Assembly: GCF_000813325.1 (NCBI RefSeq)
Contig: NZ_BBQE01000003.1
Source of the DNA: Sulfurospirillum cavolei
GTDB taxonomy: Bacteria > Campylobacterota > Campylobacteria > Campylobacterales > Sulfurospirillaceae
DNA length: 64,000 nucleotides
Reading direction: 5' to 3' (one strand)
The notes beneath the pieces are model-generated. The model made no database searches and had not been told where the DNA came from. It saw only the letters and a program-made list of their open reading frames with translations. Within the stretch, counting starts at the first letter, position 1, and every line of letters begins with the position of its first letter. The position numbers and the translations under genes are program-made. This document shows positions 17,392-26,480 of this stretch, piece by piece.

Positions 17392-18515
17392 TACAAACTT
17401 ACATGTTAAAACTCTTGACGATTAGAACCCTTTTATCGGTACGTTACCGCATTATTGCGTGTGTTCAAAAGCTTTTATTTTCTTCTAAAATGCCTGTCTC
17501 AAAAATCTTAATACATCGCATCGGAACATTCGGTGATTCCATCGTCACGCTTCCGGCACTTTCGATCATACGTCGGCACTATCCTCACGCGCAACTCGAT
17601 TTTGTTACGACGTATGCAACCCCTTTAAACCTTTCGACGATTGTACGGAAAGATTTTTTTTCGAAAATCTATCTGATTCAAAAACAAAACCGTAAAAAGG
17701 AACTCAAAGCCTTAAAACACGAACATTACGATCTTTACATTGAGCTTCCCCAAAACTACGGACTCATTAAGACCTTACGCAATATGCTGGTCGTTCGTTT
17801 TTTGCTAGGGATCAAAAATGCTTTCGGATGGGATGAAGGTATGTCCAAGCTCTTTGTGAAAGAGCAATTAACGTACGCACCTCCTTTGCGCGAAAGTGAA
17901 CGCTTTGTACGAAACTTAGCGCGCAACGCTATTACTGGAACGCCTGATTATCCTTTGCAGATCGAAGCTCCTTCTGCCGAACTCCTCACACTTTTTCAAA
18001 CACCGCACAAGGTGGTTGCCTTTGTCATCGGAACCAACGTTCCCGCCAACAAATGGCCGCTTTCTTCTTGGCGGTCGTTGGCGGTTGCTTTATGCAAAGA
18101 AGGCTTTAGCGTAGCGGTTATCGGAGGAGAACAAGAGAAGCAAGACGCACATAAAATTATTGCCGATTTGGATCGCGCCTATACTTTTTGCGGACAATTT
18201 TCGATTGCGCAAAGTGCCGGATTTTTACAAACGTGTACGGCAGCGATTTGCCACGATACCGGAGCGATGCATTTATGCTATGCCGTTCATACGCCCTTAG
18301 TTGCACTTTTTAGCTCTCGACAACTCGCTTCAAAATGGTTTCCGCCCGAAAAAGGAAACGCCGTTTTGATGCAAATTCTTTCTTGTTCGGGCTGTTTTCG
18401 TAAACAATGCGAGAATAATCTTTGCTTAAAAGAAATTACCCCTGACGCCGTAGAACGACAACTGCACGAACTGTTAAAGGAGATTGATGAAAATAGTCCA
18501 TGTCGCAAGCTTTAA
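17388..18515 (+). CDS. GT9-family heptosyltransferase-like protein
   Basis: A 375-residue protein starting at ATG 17388, overlapping the previous stop (ATGA). KILIHRIGTFGDSIVTLPAL at about 38-57 and the late block CHDTGAMHLCYAVHTPLVAL, with ASKWFPPEK after it, identify an ADP-heptose:LPS heptosyltransferase family member (WaaC/WaaF/WaaQ). The heptose donor pathway is encoded nearby at 23.5-27.0 kb. The last 40 residues are Cys-rich (LSCSGCFRKQCENNLCLKE), as in several family members. Which inner-core heptose it adds is unknown. Confidence 0.88.
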   Translation: MIQTYMLKLLTIRTLLSVRYRIIACVQKLLFSSKMPVSKILIHRIGTFGDSIVTLPALSIIRRHYPHAQLDFVTTYATPLNLSTIVRKDFFSKIYLIQKQNRKKELKALKHEHYDLYIELPQNYGLIKTLRNMLVVRFLLGIKNAFGWDEGMSKLFVKEQLTYAPPLRESERFVRNLARNAITGTPDYPLQIEAPSAELLTLFQTPHKVVAFVIGTNVPANKWPLSSWRSLAVALCKEGFSVAVIGGEQEKQDAHKIIADLDRAYTFCGQFSIAQSAGFLQTCTAAICHDTGAMHLCYAVHTPLVALFSSRQLASKWFPPEKGNAVLMQILSCSGCFRKQCENNLCLKEITPDAVERQLHELLKEIDENSPCRKL

Positions 18516-19506
18516 TTATCTCAAAGACGGGCAAAGTTATTATGCCACCGATTATAAAATCCAGCAAGGCTTAATTCGTAACGGGCACTTTGTCTATCCT
18601 TTCAGCTATCGAGACACGGCGCGATGCGGTAATATCTTCGGTTCCAAGCGATGGGGGATCGGCAAAACAAATCGCCGACTAATTGAAACATGTAAAAATA
18701 TTGCCCCGGACCTTTTACTGCTTTCTCATGCCGAACTGATCAGCGGTGAAACGTTGGAACAGATTCGTCTTTTATTGCCGAATATTAAAATTGCTATGTG
18801 GTTTGTCGATCCGCTTTGGATTCAGCACCATTGTTTAAACATTCAATCTAAAATTGACTCTTTGGACGTTTTTTTTGCAACGACAAGCGGCACGCTGTTA
18901 AAAGCATTCAAACGCCCCCGTAACCGCGTCGCTTATTTTCCCAATATTGCCGATGCTTCCATCGAAACTGCCCAATGCTTCGCGCATAGCGACCTTTCGA
19001 TCGATTTTCTTTTTTGCGGCAGAGACTATAAAGAACCCGAGCGTCAAGCTTTTTTAGTAGAACTTGAAAAAAGCCTCTCTTTTTGCAACGCACAATTCTT
19101 TGGTTGCTTAGGAAAACCGTTGATTTTTGGAGATGCGTATACATCACAATTATCCCAAGCCAAAATGGGATTAAGCTACAATCGCCGCAACGACGTCGAT
19201 CTTTACATGTCAGATCGTATCGTACAACTTACGGGAAACGGTATTTTGACGTTTTCACCTAAAGTTCCCGATATGGAGCTTTTATACACGCATGAAGAGG
19301 TCGTTTATTTCGACTCGGCGGAAGAGTTACATGCCAAACTCCGCTATTTTCATACACACGATCAAGAACGCCGAAATATCGCGCGAAAAGGTTGGGGAAA
19401 AACCCACCGAAGCTTTAACGGCGAAAGAATTACGCGTTATATGATTGAGACGATTTTTGATCGTCCTTTGAGTGAAAATTACGAATGGCAAAATGAGAGG
19501 TTTTAA
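18487..19506 (+). CDS. CgeB-like glycosyltransferase (first copy)
   Basis: A 339-residue protein with an ATG at 18487 after a good AAAGGAG; a TTG one codon earlier is less likely. MKIVHVASFNYLKDGQSYY, IAMWFVDPLWIQHH, IDFLFCGRDYKEPER and SYNRRNDVDLYMSDRIVQL fit the CgeB/Glyco_trans_1_2 group of GT-B glycosyltransferases, including the C-terminal ERRNIARKGW segment. It probably adds a core or O-chain sugar. A related gene lies at 20141-21247, separated by an acetyltransferase. TTACATGTCA at 19203 codes Tyr-Met-Ser. Confidence 0.72.
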   Translation: MKIVHVASFNYLKDGQSYYATDYKIQQGLIRNGHFVYPFSYRDTARCGNIFGSKRWGIGKTNRRLIETCKNIAPDLLLLSHAELISGETLEQIRLLLPNIKIAMWFVDPLWIQHHCLNIQSKIDSLDVFFATTSGTLLKAFKRPRNRVAYFPNIADASIETAQCFAHSDLSIDFLFCGRDYKEPERQAFLVELEKSLSFCNAQFFGCLGKPLIFGDAYTSQLSQAKMGLSYNRRNDVDLYMSDRIVQLTGNGILTFSPKVPDMELLYTHEEVVYFDSAEELHAKLRYFHTHDQERRNIARKGWGKTHRSFNGERITRYMIETIFDRPLSENYEWQNERF

Positions 19507-20138
19507 TGCTAAGTACCTTGTGGAATAAACTGATCGTATATTGGAAATTGAAGCATTCTTTTCTTTGCGTTAAAGGAAAAGCAAAAATTCGTATCAAAAA
19601 AGGAGCTTCGGTAACGCAGCGTACGCAAGGAAAGCTGATTGTCGGTTACGGCGACGGTGCTATCGCTCGATTTACGCATACGGGATGTAATATCAATTTA
19701 ATGCAACACAGCCGACTCGTTTTAAACGGCAACAGTAAAATAGGATTGGGAAGTGCCTTAACCCTTGAAGAAGGAGCCGTCTTCGAAATAGGTAACAGCA
19801 CGTACATCAGCGCCGGAGCGACTCTTCGTTCCGCCCAAAAAATTTCAATCGGCGATCAGTGTGCTATTTCATGGAATGTCACGATTTTAGACAGTGATTT
19901 TCATGAATATACCTTAGAAGACGGCAGTCTCTCCGTTAAAACCAAAGAGGTAAAAATCGGCAATAATGTCTGGATCGGTAATAACGTCTTGATTTTAAAA
20001 GGCGTCACTATCGGCGATAATGCCATTATTGCGGCAGGAAGCGTCGTAACCAAAAGCGTACCGCACGGAACGATCGTCGCGGGCAATCCCGCTAAAATAA
20101 TCAAAAGCGGCGTCACGCCGACGAACTTAAAGTTTTAA
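19506..20138 (+). CDS. Hexapeptide-repeat sugar acetyltransferase
   Basis: A 210-residue left-handed beta-helix acyltransferase. Repeats begin around residue 70 and lead into WNVTILDSDFHEY with the catalytic-type His. IGNNVWIGNNVLILKGVTIG and AGSVVTKSVPHGTIVAGNPA then complete the pattern of WbbJ/maltose acetyltransferase relatives. It likely O-acetylates an LPS sugar with acetyl-CoA in the cytoplasm. The start codon overlaps the stop of the upstream glycosyltransferase by one base. The exact acceptor is unknown. Confidence 0.88.
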   Translation: MLSTLWNKLIVYWKLKHSFLCVKGKAKIRIKKGASVTQRTQGKLIVGYGDGAIARFTHTGCNINLMQHSRLVLNGNSKIGLGSALTLEEGAVFEIGNSTYISAGATLRSAQKISIGDQCAISWNVTILDSDFHEYTLEDGSLSVKTKEVKIGNNVWIGNNVLILKGVTIGDNAIIAAGSVVTKSVPHGTIVAGNPAKIIKSGVTPTNLKF

Positions 20139-20140
20139 TC

Positions 20141-21247
20141 ATGCTCAATACGCTCAAACAAAAATTTCGCACATGGCGATTACACCGAGAAAATGCTCTC
20201 TACGAAAAAGCCTATATTCAAAAATTCGGTCCGTTGCCGCCTTTTGAGACTTTTGTAATCCACGAGAACACATTTTCAAGACGTCGCTTGAATATTATCT
20301 ATCTTACATCGTACGACGGTACGTTTAGTATTAATAACACGTATTTGCCGTTGCAAGAATTAGGTACCGTCTTTCGTTTTGAGATGGATCCGCAAGACGA
20401 TCGAAAACAGTGGTACGCCCAAAAAGAAGCAATCAATCGTCAGATGGTGCGTTTCGTACAAGAAACCATGGCTCAACATACAATCGACGTTATCGTATGT
20501 TATCTATCGGGAAGAACGCTCACGCAAGCAACTTTGGACTTTTTTAAAACGCTCAACGTACCTATTATCAACGAAAGTTTGGATGACGAACGCAAATTCA
20601 AAAGCCGTAAAGGTCCTGATGGAAGGTATCGCGGTATGAGTGAGATTTGTTCTTATTTTGACGTATCGCTGACCACGTCAAAAAGTGCTCTTATCAAATA
20701 CGTCGTTGAAGGAGGAAAGGTTCTTTACAAACCGTATGCCGCTAACCCGTTAATTTATAAAAAGCTAGGACTTGAAAAAAAGTACGATGTCGTTTTTATC
20801 GGAGCAAATTACGGAACCCGCCCGACGTATATCACGTATTTGCGCCAAAACGGCATTTCGGTTTTAACCAAAGGTTCGGGCTGGGAAGAAGGGAACGCAA
20901 CGCCCGATGAAATGATTGTGCTCTTTAATCAAGCCAAAATTATTTTGGGCTTTGCCGGAGTCGGTATCAATGACGATATTTTTATCTTAAAAGGGCGAGA
21001 TTTTGAAGCTCCGCTAACCGGTTCATTCTATATCACCCAACGCCATTCGGAATTGGAAGAATATTTCGTTTTGGGTAAAGATATTGAAACGTATGCAACC
21101 AAAGAAGAACTTCTTGAAAAAGTGCGTTATTTTTTATCGCATGAGAACGAACGAGAAGCCGTTGCACGCAATGGATTTGACACATGCCTTCATCACTATA
21201 CGGCAAAAGCCGCTTACGAAAAAATTTTAGGACACTTAGGCTTATGA
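20141..21247 (+). CDS. CgeB-like glycosyltransferase (second copy)
   Basis: A 368-residue protein with LNIIYLTSYDGTFSINNTYL, PIINESLDDERKFKSRKGP, KKYDVVFIGANYGTRPTYI and FEAPLTGSFYITQRHSELEE. The last block, followed by AVARNGFDTCLHHYT, is the usual end of CgeB-like GT-B glycosyltransferases. It lies two bases after the acetyltransferase and overlaps waaL by ATGA. It is distantly similar to the protein at 18487. The sugar it transfers is unknown. Confidence 0.72.
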   Translation: MLNTLKQKFRTWRLHRENALYEKAYIQKFGPLPPFETFVIHENTFSRRRLNIIYLTSYDGTFSINNTYLPLQELGTVFRFEMDPQDDRKQWYAQKEAINRQMVRFVQETMAQHTIDVIVCYLSGRTLTQATLDFFKTLNVPIINESLDDERKFKSRKGPDGRYRGMSEICSYFDVSLTTSKSALIKYVVEGGKVLYKPYAANPLIYKKLGLEKKYDVVFIGANYGTRPTYITYLRQNGISVLTKGSGWEEGNATPDEMIVLFNQAKIILGFAGVGINDDIFILKGRDFEAPLTGSFYITQRHSELEEYFVLGKDIETYATKEELLEKVRYFLSHENEREAVARNGFDTCLHHYTAKAAYEKILGHLGL

Positions 21248-22449
21248 GATCGATACTGTATTATGCTTCACTGGAAAACGCCATTCGCTTTTTCTTATCT
21301 GTCTTTATTCTTTTTATTCCCATGAAAACGGCGATATACCCTATTAGTTACAGTTTATTCCTCTTTTTTAGTGGAATTTATTTTTACAAAAATCGCCTCT
21401 TTTTTTCTTTTAAAGACTTTGTCATCACCTATCAAAAGCTCCTACTCGCATTTGGACTTGTCATTGCGTCTATGGTGACATCAAACCTTTTAAGTCCTTA
21501 TGTTTCGTTTGGCTCTTGGAAAATTATTTTTGAATACGTCGTTCGTTATTTTCTACTTTTCGTCGTCTTAATCGTGCTTTATCAAAATGCCGTTATTTCA
21601 AAGCACTTTTTACTCATTTCGATTTTATGTGCCTTGTCGATTCAAGGTATCGACGGGATGTATCAAGCCATTAGCGGTATCGATTTGATTCGAGGGCATT
21701 TGGGATCGATCGCCGGAGAGGGTATGAATGGGGGAATCCGTGCGGCAATGTTTCACCGCAATACGTTTGGACTTTTTATGGCAATAGGTATCACATTATC
21801 GACACTTTTGTTAATTTTCGAAAACGATCTTTCCCCTAAACATTATCAAACACTCTTTTTAAGCATCACTATACCGTTTTTCATTTTCGGGTTGTTATTC
21901 AGTTATTCCCGTTCCGCATGGGTTTTTTGCACCGTTTTTTTAGCGATCTATCTTTTCAAAGAATACAAACGATTGACCTACAAACATTACGCGCTATTGC
22001 TGATACTCATTGTATCGATCGTCTGCTTTTTCCTTTACTTTGATACGCTTTTTTTACGATTCGTACAACTCATTCACCTCAATTCAAGCGATCGCGACAT
22101 TATATGGATGGATAGTATCCGCTTAATTCAAGCACATCCGATAGTCGGCTACGGATTGATGAGCTATCAAAAAATTGCTTCACAAAATACATTCAGCGTA
22201 CACAATAGCTTCTTGGAAATTATGCTGTTTTTGGGTATTGTCGGTTTCGCGGCTTTCTCTTTTTTACTTTACGTCGCCTTAGAAAAAATCGTTCAAATCA
22301 AAAATTCCGTTTTATTGGCTTTTTTTGTCGCGTTTTTAGTCGTTAGCCAGTTTGATCATAGTATTATCAGCAATGCACCTATGCTCTCGGCACTCTCGTT
22401 GTTCGCATTTTTTATTTTTGCACAAAAGAGCGAACCGTCACCGCGTTAA
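21244..22449 (+). CDS. waaL: O-antigen ligase family protein
   Basis: A 401-residue membrane protein with about 10-12 hydrophobic segments, starting at ATG 21244 (ATGA overlap with the previous stop). GIRAAMFHRNTFGLFMAIG, LLFSYSRSAWVFC and a periplasmic HNSFLEIMLFLGIVGF block are conserved in the Wzy_C/WaaL family. It would join a polymer or short chain to the lipid A core on the periplasmic face. A Wzy-type polymerase cannot be excluded, but its place at the end of a core cluster favours the ligase. Its stop lies only four bases from the end of the convergent GT10 gene. Confidence 0.82.
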   Translation: MRSILYYASLENAIRFFLSVFILFIPMKTAIYPISYSLFLFFSGIYFYKNRLFFSFKDFVITYQKLLLAFGLVIASMVTSNLLSPYVSFGSWKIIFEYVVRYFLLFVVLIVLYQNAVISKHFLLISILCALSIQGIDGMYQAISGIDLIRGHLGSIAGEGMNGGIRAAMFHRNTFGLFMAIGITLSTLLLIFENDLSPKHYQTLFLSITIPFFIFGLLFSYSRSAWVFCTVFLAIYLFKEYKRLTYKHYALLLILIVSIVCFFLYFDTLFLRFVQLIHLNSSDRDIIWMDSIRLIQAHPIVGYGLMSYQKIASQNTFSVHNSFLEIMLFLGIVGFAAFSFLLYVALEKIVQIKNSVLLAFFVAFLVVSQFDHSIISNAPMLSALSLFAFFIFAQKSEPSPR

Positions 22450-22452
22450 AAA

Positions 22453-23460
22453 TTAAAAATTTTTCGTAAAATTTTTAGCACGAAATCCCATATAGTGAAA
22501 AAGATCGGGAAGGTGTTTCACCCGCATCATCCTTCTCGAGTAGATTTTCTGATTCGGCGCGAACTGCGCCGTTTGAGAATTTTGTACGATTTGAGCAACC
22601 ATCGCTACAAGATTATACTCTTCAAGTACACGTCTTCTAGCCTCTTTGAGTGCCTCAAAGCGCCTTTCGTACTCACCTTCTTTTGCGATAATTTCTTTAA
22701 TTTTTGCGATAGATCCTTCCATATCGTGAATATCGATCGCAATAAGACTCTCTTCAGGGAAATAGTCGTAAACGTTCGGGCAACCGCAATAAATCGGGAT
22801 ACACCATCCTAAAAACGCATCGGCCAATTTTTCCGTCCATACGTGGGCTTCCATATGATTTTCTACGGCAACATGGAATTCATAATCGTCAAGTGCGTCG
22901 GCTTTATTTTCAATCCATTTAAACCCTCGCCCGAAGCGTTCGAGTTCTAAAATGGCTTCTTGCATTTTTTGCGTAAATTCGTACCTTAATTTATGCATCG
23001 TATGCCCTTGTTGTTTAATCGAACATACGGTTGAAATTTTTTTAGTTTTAACGGGATAGATCATGCGGGCTATTTCATCATAACGCTTGCCGTAGAACCA
23101 AACATTTCCCGTTTGAGAACGTTTCGCATTGGGATGAGGGAGTGCTTTTGAATCATGATTGGTTATCAGATAATGAAATTGTCTCGCAAACGCTTCTCCG
23201 TAATAAGCGATGGTACTGGGTTCCGTGGTGACTAATATCGTATTTTCTTTAGGGCATTGCAGGCGTTCGGTTCGATTGGGAATACAATGAGGTAAGTCAT
23301 CGATAACGACCAACCAATCATAGTTTTGATCTAAAGGGTCAAACGTAAAAGAGCATCCTCCCCATACGGCATCGTCGGTTTCAAATTGTTTTTTAAAACC
23401 GCTCTCCCCGTCGGGTTTACTTCCGCGCGATATTAACTTAACCCTTACGTATTCTTTCAT
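22453..23460 (-). CDS. GT10 fucosyltransferase-like protein
   Basis: A 335-residue protein from ATG 23460, preceded by AAAGG; an upstream in-frame ATG at 23493 lacks one. The C-terminal half carries the family 10 signature: KISTVCSIK, FHVAVENHMEAHVWTEKLAD, then GWCIPIYCGCPNVYDYFPEE. These bind GDP-fucose in alpha-1,3/1,4-fucosyltransferases. GDP-fucose is made by gmd and fcl at 5.6-7.7 kb, so the substrate is available. Other donors are possible in the wider family. It lies at the end of the heptose operon. Confidence 0.82.
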   Translation of the reverse strand: MKEYVRVKLISRGSKPDGESGFKKQFETDDAVWGGCSFTFDPLDQNYDWLVVIDDLPHCIPNRTERLQCPKENTILVTTEPSTIAYYGEAFARQFHYLITNHDSKALPHPNAKRSQTGNVWFYGKRYDEIARMIYPVKTKKISTVCSIKQQGHTMHKLRYEFTQKMQEAILELERFGRGFKWIENKADALDDYEFHVAVENHMEAHVWTEKLADAFLGWCIPIYCGCPNVYDYFPEESLIAIDIHDMEGSIAKIKEIIAKEGEYERRFEALKEARRRVLEEYNLVAMVAQIVQNSQTAQFAPNQKIYSRRMMRVKHLPDLFHYMGFRAKNFTKNF

Positions 23461-23502
23461 ATCAATACCTTTTAGCTTTTTAAATGTATACACTCATTTG
23501 CA

Positions 23503-24063
23503 TTATTTTACGTCGATCGCTTGGCATAGAATATGCCCGATCAAAATGTGCATCTCTTGGATGCGCGGCGTATCGTCGCTCGGCACGATAATATTGACGT
23601 CGCAAAATTCGCTCATCACGCCGCCGTCTCTTCCGCTTAAACCGACGGTACGGCATCCCATATTGCGAGCCAGACTGAGCGCGCGCACGACGTTTTTGCT
23701 GTGTCCGCTGGTTGATATACCGATGAGCACGTCGCCCTTTTGCGCCAAAGCTTCGACTTGACGATCGAAAATACGATCAAACCCGTAATCGTTTCCTACC
23801 GCCGTTAAAACCGACGTATCGGTCGTTAAAGCAAGCCCCGCAAGCCCGCGTCGCTCCGTTTTATAACGCCCGCTCAGTTCGGCGGCGATATGTTGCGCGT
23901 CGGCGGCACTTCCTCCGTTACCGCAAAGCATAATCTTATGACCGTTTTTTAAAGCTTCGCTCGCAATAATCGAAGCGGTATAGATGTGGCTTTGCAACGT
24001 CGAAAGCGTTGCCTCGACGACCGCTTGATGCGCTTTTATTTCGGTATAAATCATCTCCATCAT
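23503..24063 (-). CDS. gmhA: Sedoheptulose 7-phosphate isomerase
   Basis: A 186-residue SIS-domain enzyme making D-glycero-D-manno-heptose 7-phosphate from sedoheptulose 7-phosphate, the first step of ADP-heptose synthesis. IMLCGNGGSAADAQHIAAEL at about 45-64, GRYKTERRGLAGLALTTD and VLIGISTSGHSKNVVRA are diagnostic. Its start overlaps the hldE stop by four bases. It is a normal full-length GmhA. Confidence 0.96.
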   Translation of the reverse strand: MMEMIYTEIKAHQAVVEATLSTLQSHIYTASIIASEALKNGHKIMLCGNGGSAADAQHIAAELSGRYKTERRGLAGLALTTDTSVLTAVGNDYGFDRIFDRQVEALAQKGDVLIGISTSGHSKNVVRALSLARNMGCRTVGLSGRDGGVMSEFCDVNIIVPSDDTPRIQEMHILIGHILCQAIDVK

Positions 24064-25496
24064 GCGTTTCGTATCCTTTCTATCGTCTTCGTCGTACTTT
24101 TGCCCTCGATAAAGCTTACTAATCGTACTTCCTTGGCGATGTCGCTTCCCACGACCTCTTTACCTTCATAGTCCGCTCCTTTGACCAAAATATCGGGCTT
24201 AAGGGCGGTGATCAGCTCTAAAGGCGTGTCTTCTTCAAACAAAACGACGTAACTGACCGATTCCAATCCCGCTAACAGGTACGCGCGATCTTCCCATGGA
24301 TTAATCGGACGGCTTTTTCCTTTTAAACGCTGAATCGACGCATCCGAATTAAGCCCCACAATGAGCATATCCCCAAAGCTTTTAGCCACTTCGAGGTACT
24401 TCACATGCCCTACATGTAAGATGTCGAAACAACCGTTGGTAAAAACGATCGTGCGGTGTTTTTGCTCGGCAAGAATGCGGAGGATCTGCTCTTTCGTTTT
24501 CAGCTTACTTTGCGCGCTCGTGCGGCAAAACGTATGCTCGTAGGCTTCGATTTCATCGAAATTCACCGTAGCACTTCCGAGTTTTCCGACGACTACGGCG
24601 GCGGCTTTGTTGGCAAACGATGCGGCTTCTTGAATACTTAAATCGCAGGCAAGCGCATAGCCGAGTGCGGCTAAGACCGTATCTCCCGCACCGGTGACGT
24701 CGTAGACTTCACGCGCGACGGTGGGCATTTTCATAAACGTCTCGCCAAACAGTGCCATACCGTCTTCGGAAAGCGTAATCACGGCATACTCAAGATTCAA
24801 ACTCTCTTTGAGCAACATGCCTGCTTTTTGTAAACTCTCATCATCGACGATGGCGATTTTCGTCGCAAGGCTCGCCTCTTTTTTATTGGGCGTCACCAGC
24901 GTTGCACCGGCATATTTGCGATAATCGTCGCCTTTTGGATCCACCAAAATCAACTTACTCTTTGCTCGTGCAAGCGCAATAACGTGACATGTAAGGGCTT
25001 CCGTTAAAACCCCTTTACCGTAATCGGAAAGCAAAACGAGATCGACATGGGGAAGCATTTTTTCATAATGAGATACTAGCGCCTCGATCGACGTTTGGCT
25101 AATCGGTTCTTTGGATTCGCTGTCATACCGTACGACGTGTTGATGCGACGCAATCACGCGGCTTTTTTTGCCGGTTTTTCGCCCGACTTCTCGAACGATG
25201 CCTCCAACGTCGGCACCGGAAATTTCAAGCATGCGTACCAGCTCTTCGGCGTTTTCGTCTTGACCGACGACGCTTAAAACGCCGACGTTTGCGCCTAAGC
25301 TTAAAAGATTATTGACCACGTTTCCGGCACCGCCTAAAACGGTGCTCTCTTTTTGAATGTCCACGACTTGCACCGGAGCTTCGGGTGAAATGCGTTCGCA
25401 TTTTCCCCAAAGGTAATGATCCAACATCACGTCGCCGATGACCAAAATAGTCGGACGATACGTTCGTAATTTATCCACGTTTGACTTCACTTTCAT
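24060..25496 (-). CDS. hldE: Bifunctional heptose 7-phosphate kinase / heptose 1-phosphate adenylyltransferase
   Basis: A 478-residue two-domain enzyme. Residues about 10-310 are a PfkB-like kinase (ILVIGDVMLDHYLWGKCERI, VLGGAGNVVNNL, DVTGAGDTVLAALGYALA). Residues about 345-475 are a nucleotidyltransferase with FTNGCFDILHVGHVKYLEVA. Together they perform steps two and four of ADP-heptose synthesis. The ATG at 25496, inside the end of hldD, places the kinase motif at the usual distance; an ATG at 25520 is also possible. It contains TGACATGTAA at 24985. Confidence 0.95.
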   Translation of the reverse strand: MKVKSNVDKLRTYRPTILVIGDVMLDHYLWGKCERISPEAPVQVVDIQKESTVLGGAGNVVNNLLSLGANVGVLSVVGQDENAEELVRMLEISGADVGGIVREVGRKTGKKSRVIASHQHVVRYDSESKEPISQTSIEALVSHYEKMLPHVDLVLLSDYGKGVLTEALTCHVIALARAKSKLILVDPKGDDYRKYAGATLVTPNKKEASLATKIAIVDDESLQKAGMLLKESLNLEYAVITLSEDGMALFGETFMKMPTVAREVYDVTGAGDTVLAALGYALACDLSIQEAASFANKAAAVVVGKLGSATVNFDEIEAYEHTFCRTSAQSKLKTKEQILRILAEQKHRTIVFTNGCFDILHVGHVKYLEVAKSFGDMLIVGLNSDASIQRLKGKSRPINPWEDRAYLLAGLESVSYVVLFEEDTPLELITALKPDILVKGADYEGKEVVGSDIAKEVRLVSFIEGKSTTKTIERIRNA

Positions 25497-26472
25497 AAAT
25501 GCGTTGTATTTCGGGAGCATACGCTTTGATGCCCTCTTCCAAGCTCACGCTCGGCCGGTAACCCAAATCCTGACATGTCAAAGCAATATCCGCTTGCGTA
25601 TGCATCTGATACGCTCCGACATAAGGATTTTCAAAATAGTCCGTGCCTAAGGAAGTACCGAGCTCTTGTTGCAAGGTATCGGCAATCTCTTGAAAACTAC
25701 GCGGATTTCCCGTTCCGACATTGTAAACGCCGCATTTGCCGCAAAGCGCGGCTTTAAGATTGGCTTGAATGACGTCGTCGATGTAGATAAAATCGCGTTG
25801 GATCGCTTCCGATCCGTAAAAAAGACGCGGTTTATTACCGCTTAAAATTTGAAGACCGAGTTGCAACGCCATCGACGCCGTTTTGTGTTTAAAGTACTCT
25901 CTTGGACCGTAAACGTTAAAATACCGAAGCCCTACAACGGACATTTTTGGATGCAATACGCAAAATGCTCGTGCGGTATGTTCCATGGCAAGTTTGCTAA
26001 AACCGTACACGTTTTGGGGTCGCTCGTATCCGATGCGTTGAGGAGAAGGAGCATCGCCGTACGTTGCGGCACTGGAAGCGTAGACTATGACCGCACCGCT
26101 TTGATGGGCCAGTTCCAAAATATGCTTAAAAGCATTGACGTTGGTTTGGATCATCATCCCTTGATCGAGCACGGTCGTATCGGAAATCGCCGCTTCGTGA
26201 AAGATATAATCAAAGCGGTACGCAACCAGTTTCGCAATCGCCGCTTCATCGTTAATATCGCCGCTAATCACTTCGCCTTGAAATCCGATCAGGTTTTTAA
26301 AATGCCCGAAACTCTTCAAATGACCGTTGGAAAACGTCGCTTCGCTTCGGAAACAATCAAAGACGACGACCTTACATGTCGGAAAGTTTTCTTGAAAATA
26401 AAAAGCGAGGTTACTGCCGATAAATCCAGCACCGCCCGTAATTAAAACCGTTTTATGATGAAAATCGACCAT
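25471..26472 (-). CDS. hldD: ADP-glyceromanno-heptose 6-epimerase
   Basis: A 333-residue SDR enzyme completing ADP-L-glycero-D-manno-heptose. VLITGGAGFIGSNLAFYFQ at the N-terminus, YASSAATYGDAPSPQ and the catalytic NVYGFSKLAMEH are present. GLRYFNVYGPREYFKHKTAS is particular to HldD/RfaD. Its 3' end overlaps hldE by 26 bases. It supplies the heptosyltransferase at 17.4 kb. TGACATGTCA at 25571 codes Leu-Thr-Cys-Gln. Confidence 0.96.
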   Translation of the reverse strand: MVDFHHKTVLITGGAGFIGSNLAFYFQENFPTCKVVVFDCFRSEATFSNGHLKSFGHFKNLIGFQGEVISGDINDEAAIAKLVAYRFDYIFHEAAISDTTVLDQGMMIQTNVNAFKHILELAHQSGAVIVYASSAATYGDAPSPQRIGYERPQNVYGFSKLAMEHTARAFCVLHPKMSVVGLRYFNVYGPREYFKHKTASMALQLGLQILSGNKPRLFYGSEAIQRDFIYIDDVIQANLKAALCGKCGVYNVGTGNPRSFQEIADTLQQELGTSLGTDYFENPYVGAYQMHTQADIALTCQDLGYRPSVSLEEGIKAYAPEIQRIYESEVKRG

Positions 26473-26480
26473 AAAAAACC

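Noticed and set aside
22440..22475. A/T-rich complementary run between convergent waaL and GT10 genes, considered as a terminator
   Set aside because: The stem would be only A-T pairs and overlaps both coding ends; too weak to call.
25849..26445. 198-codon open frame on the plus strand opposite hldD
   Set aside because: It lies wholly antisense to a clear HldD protein, has no ribosome-binding site or recognisable motif, and is explained by the codon bias of hldD.
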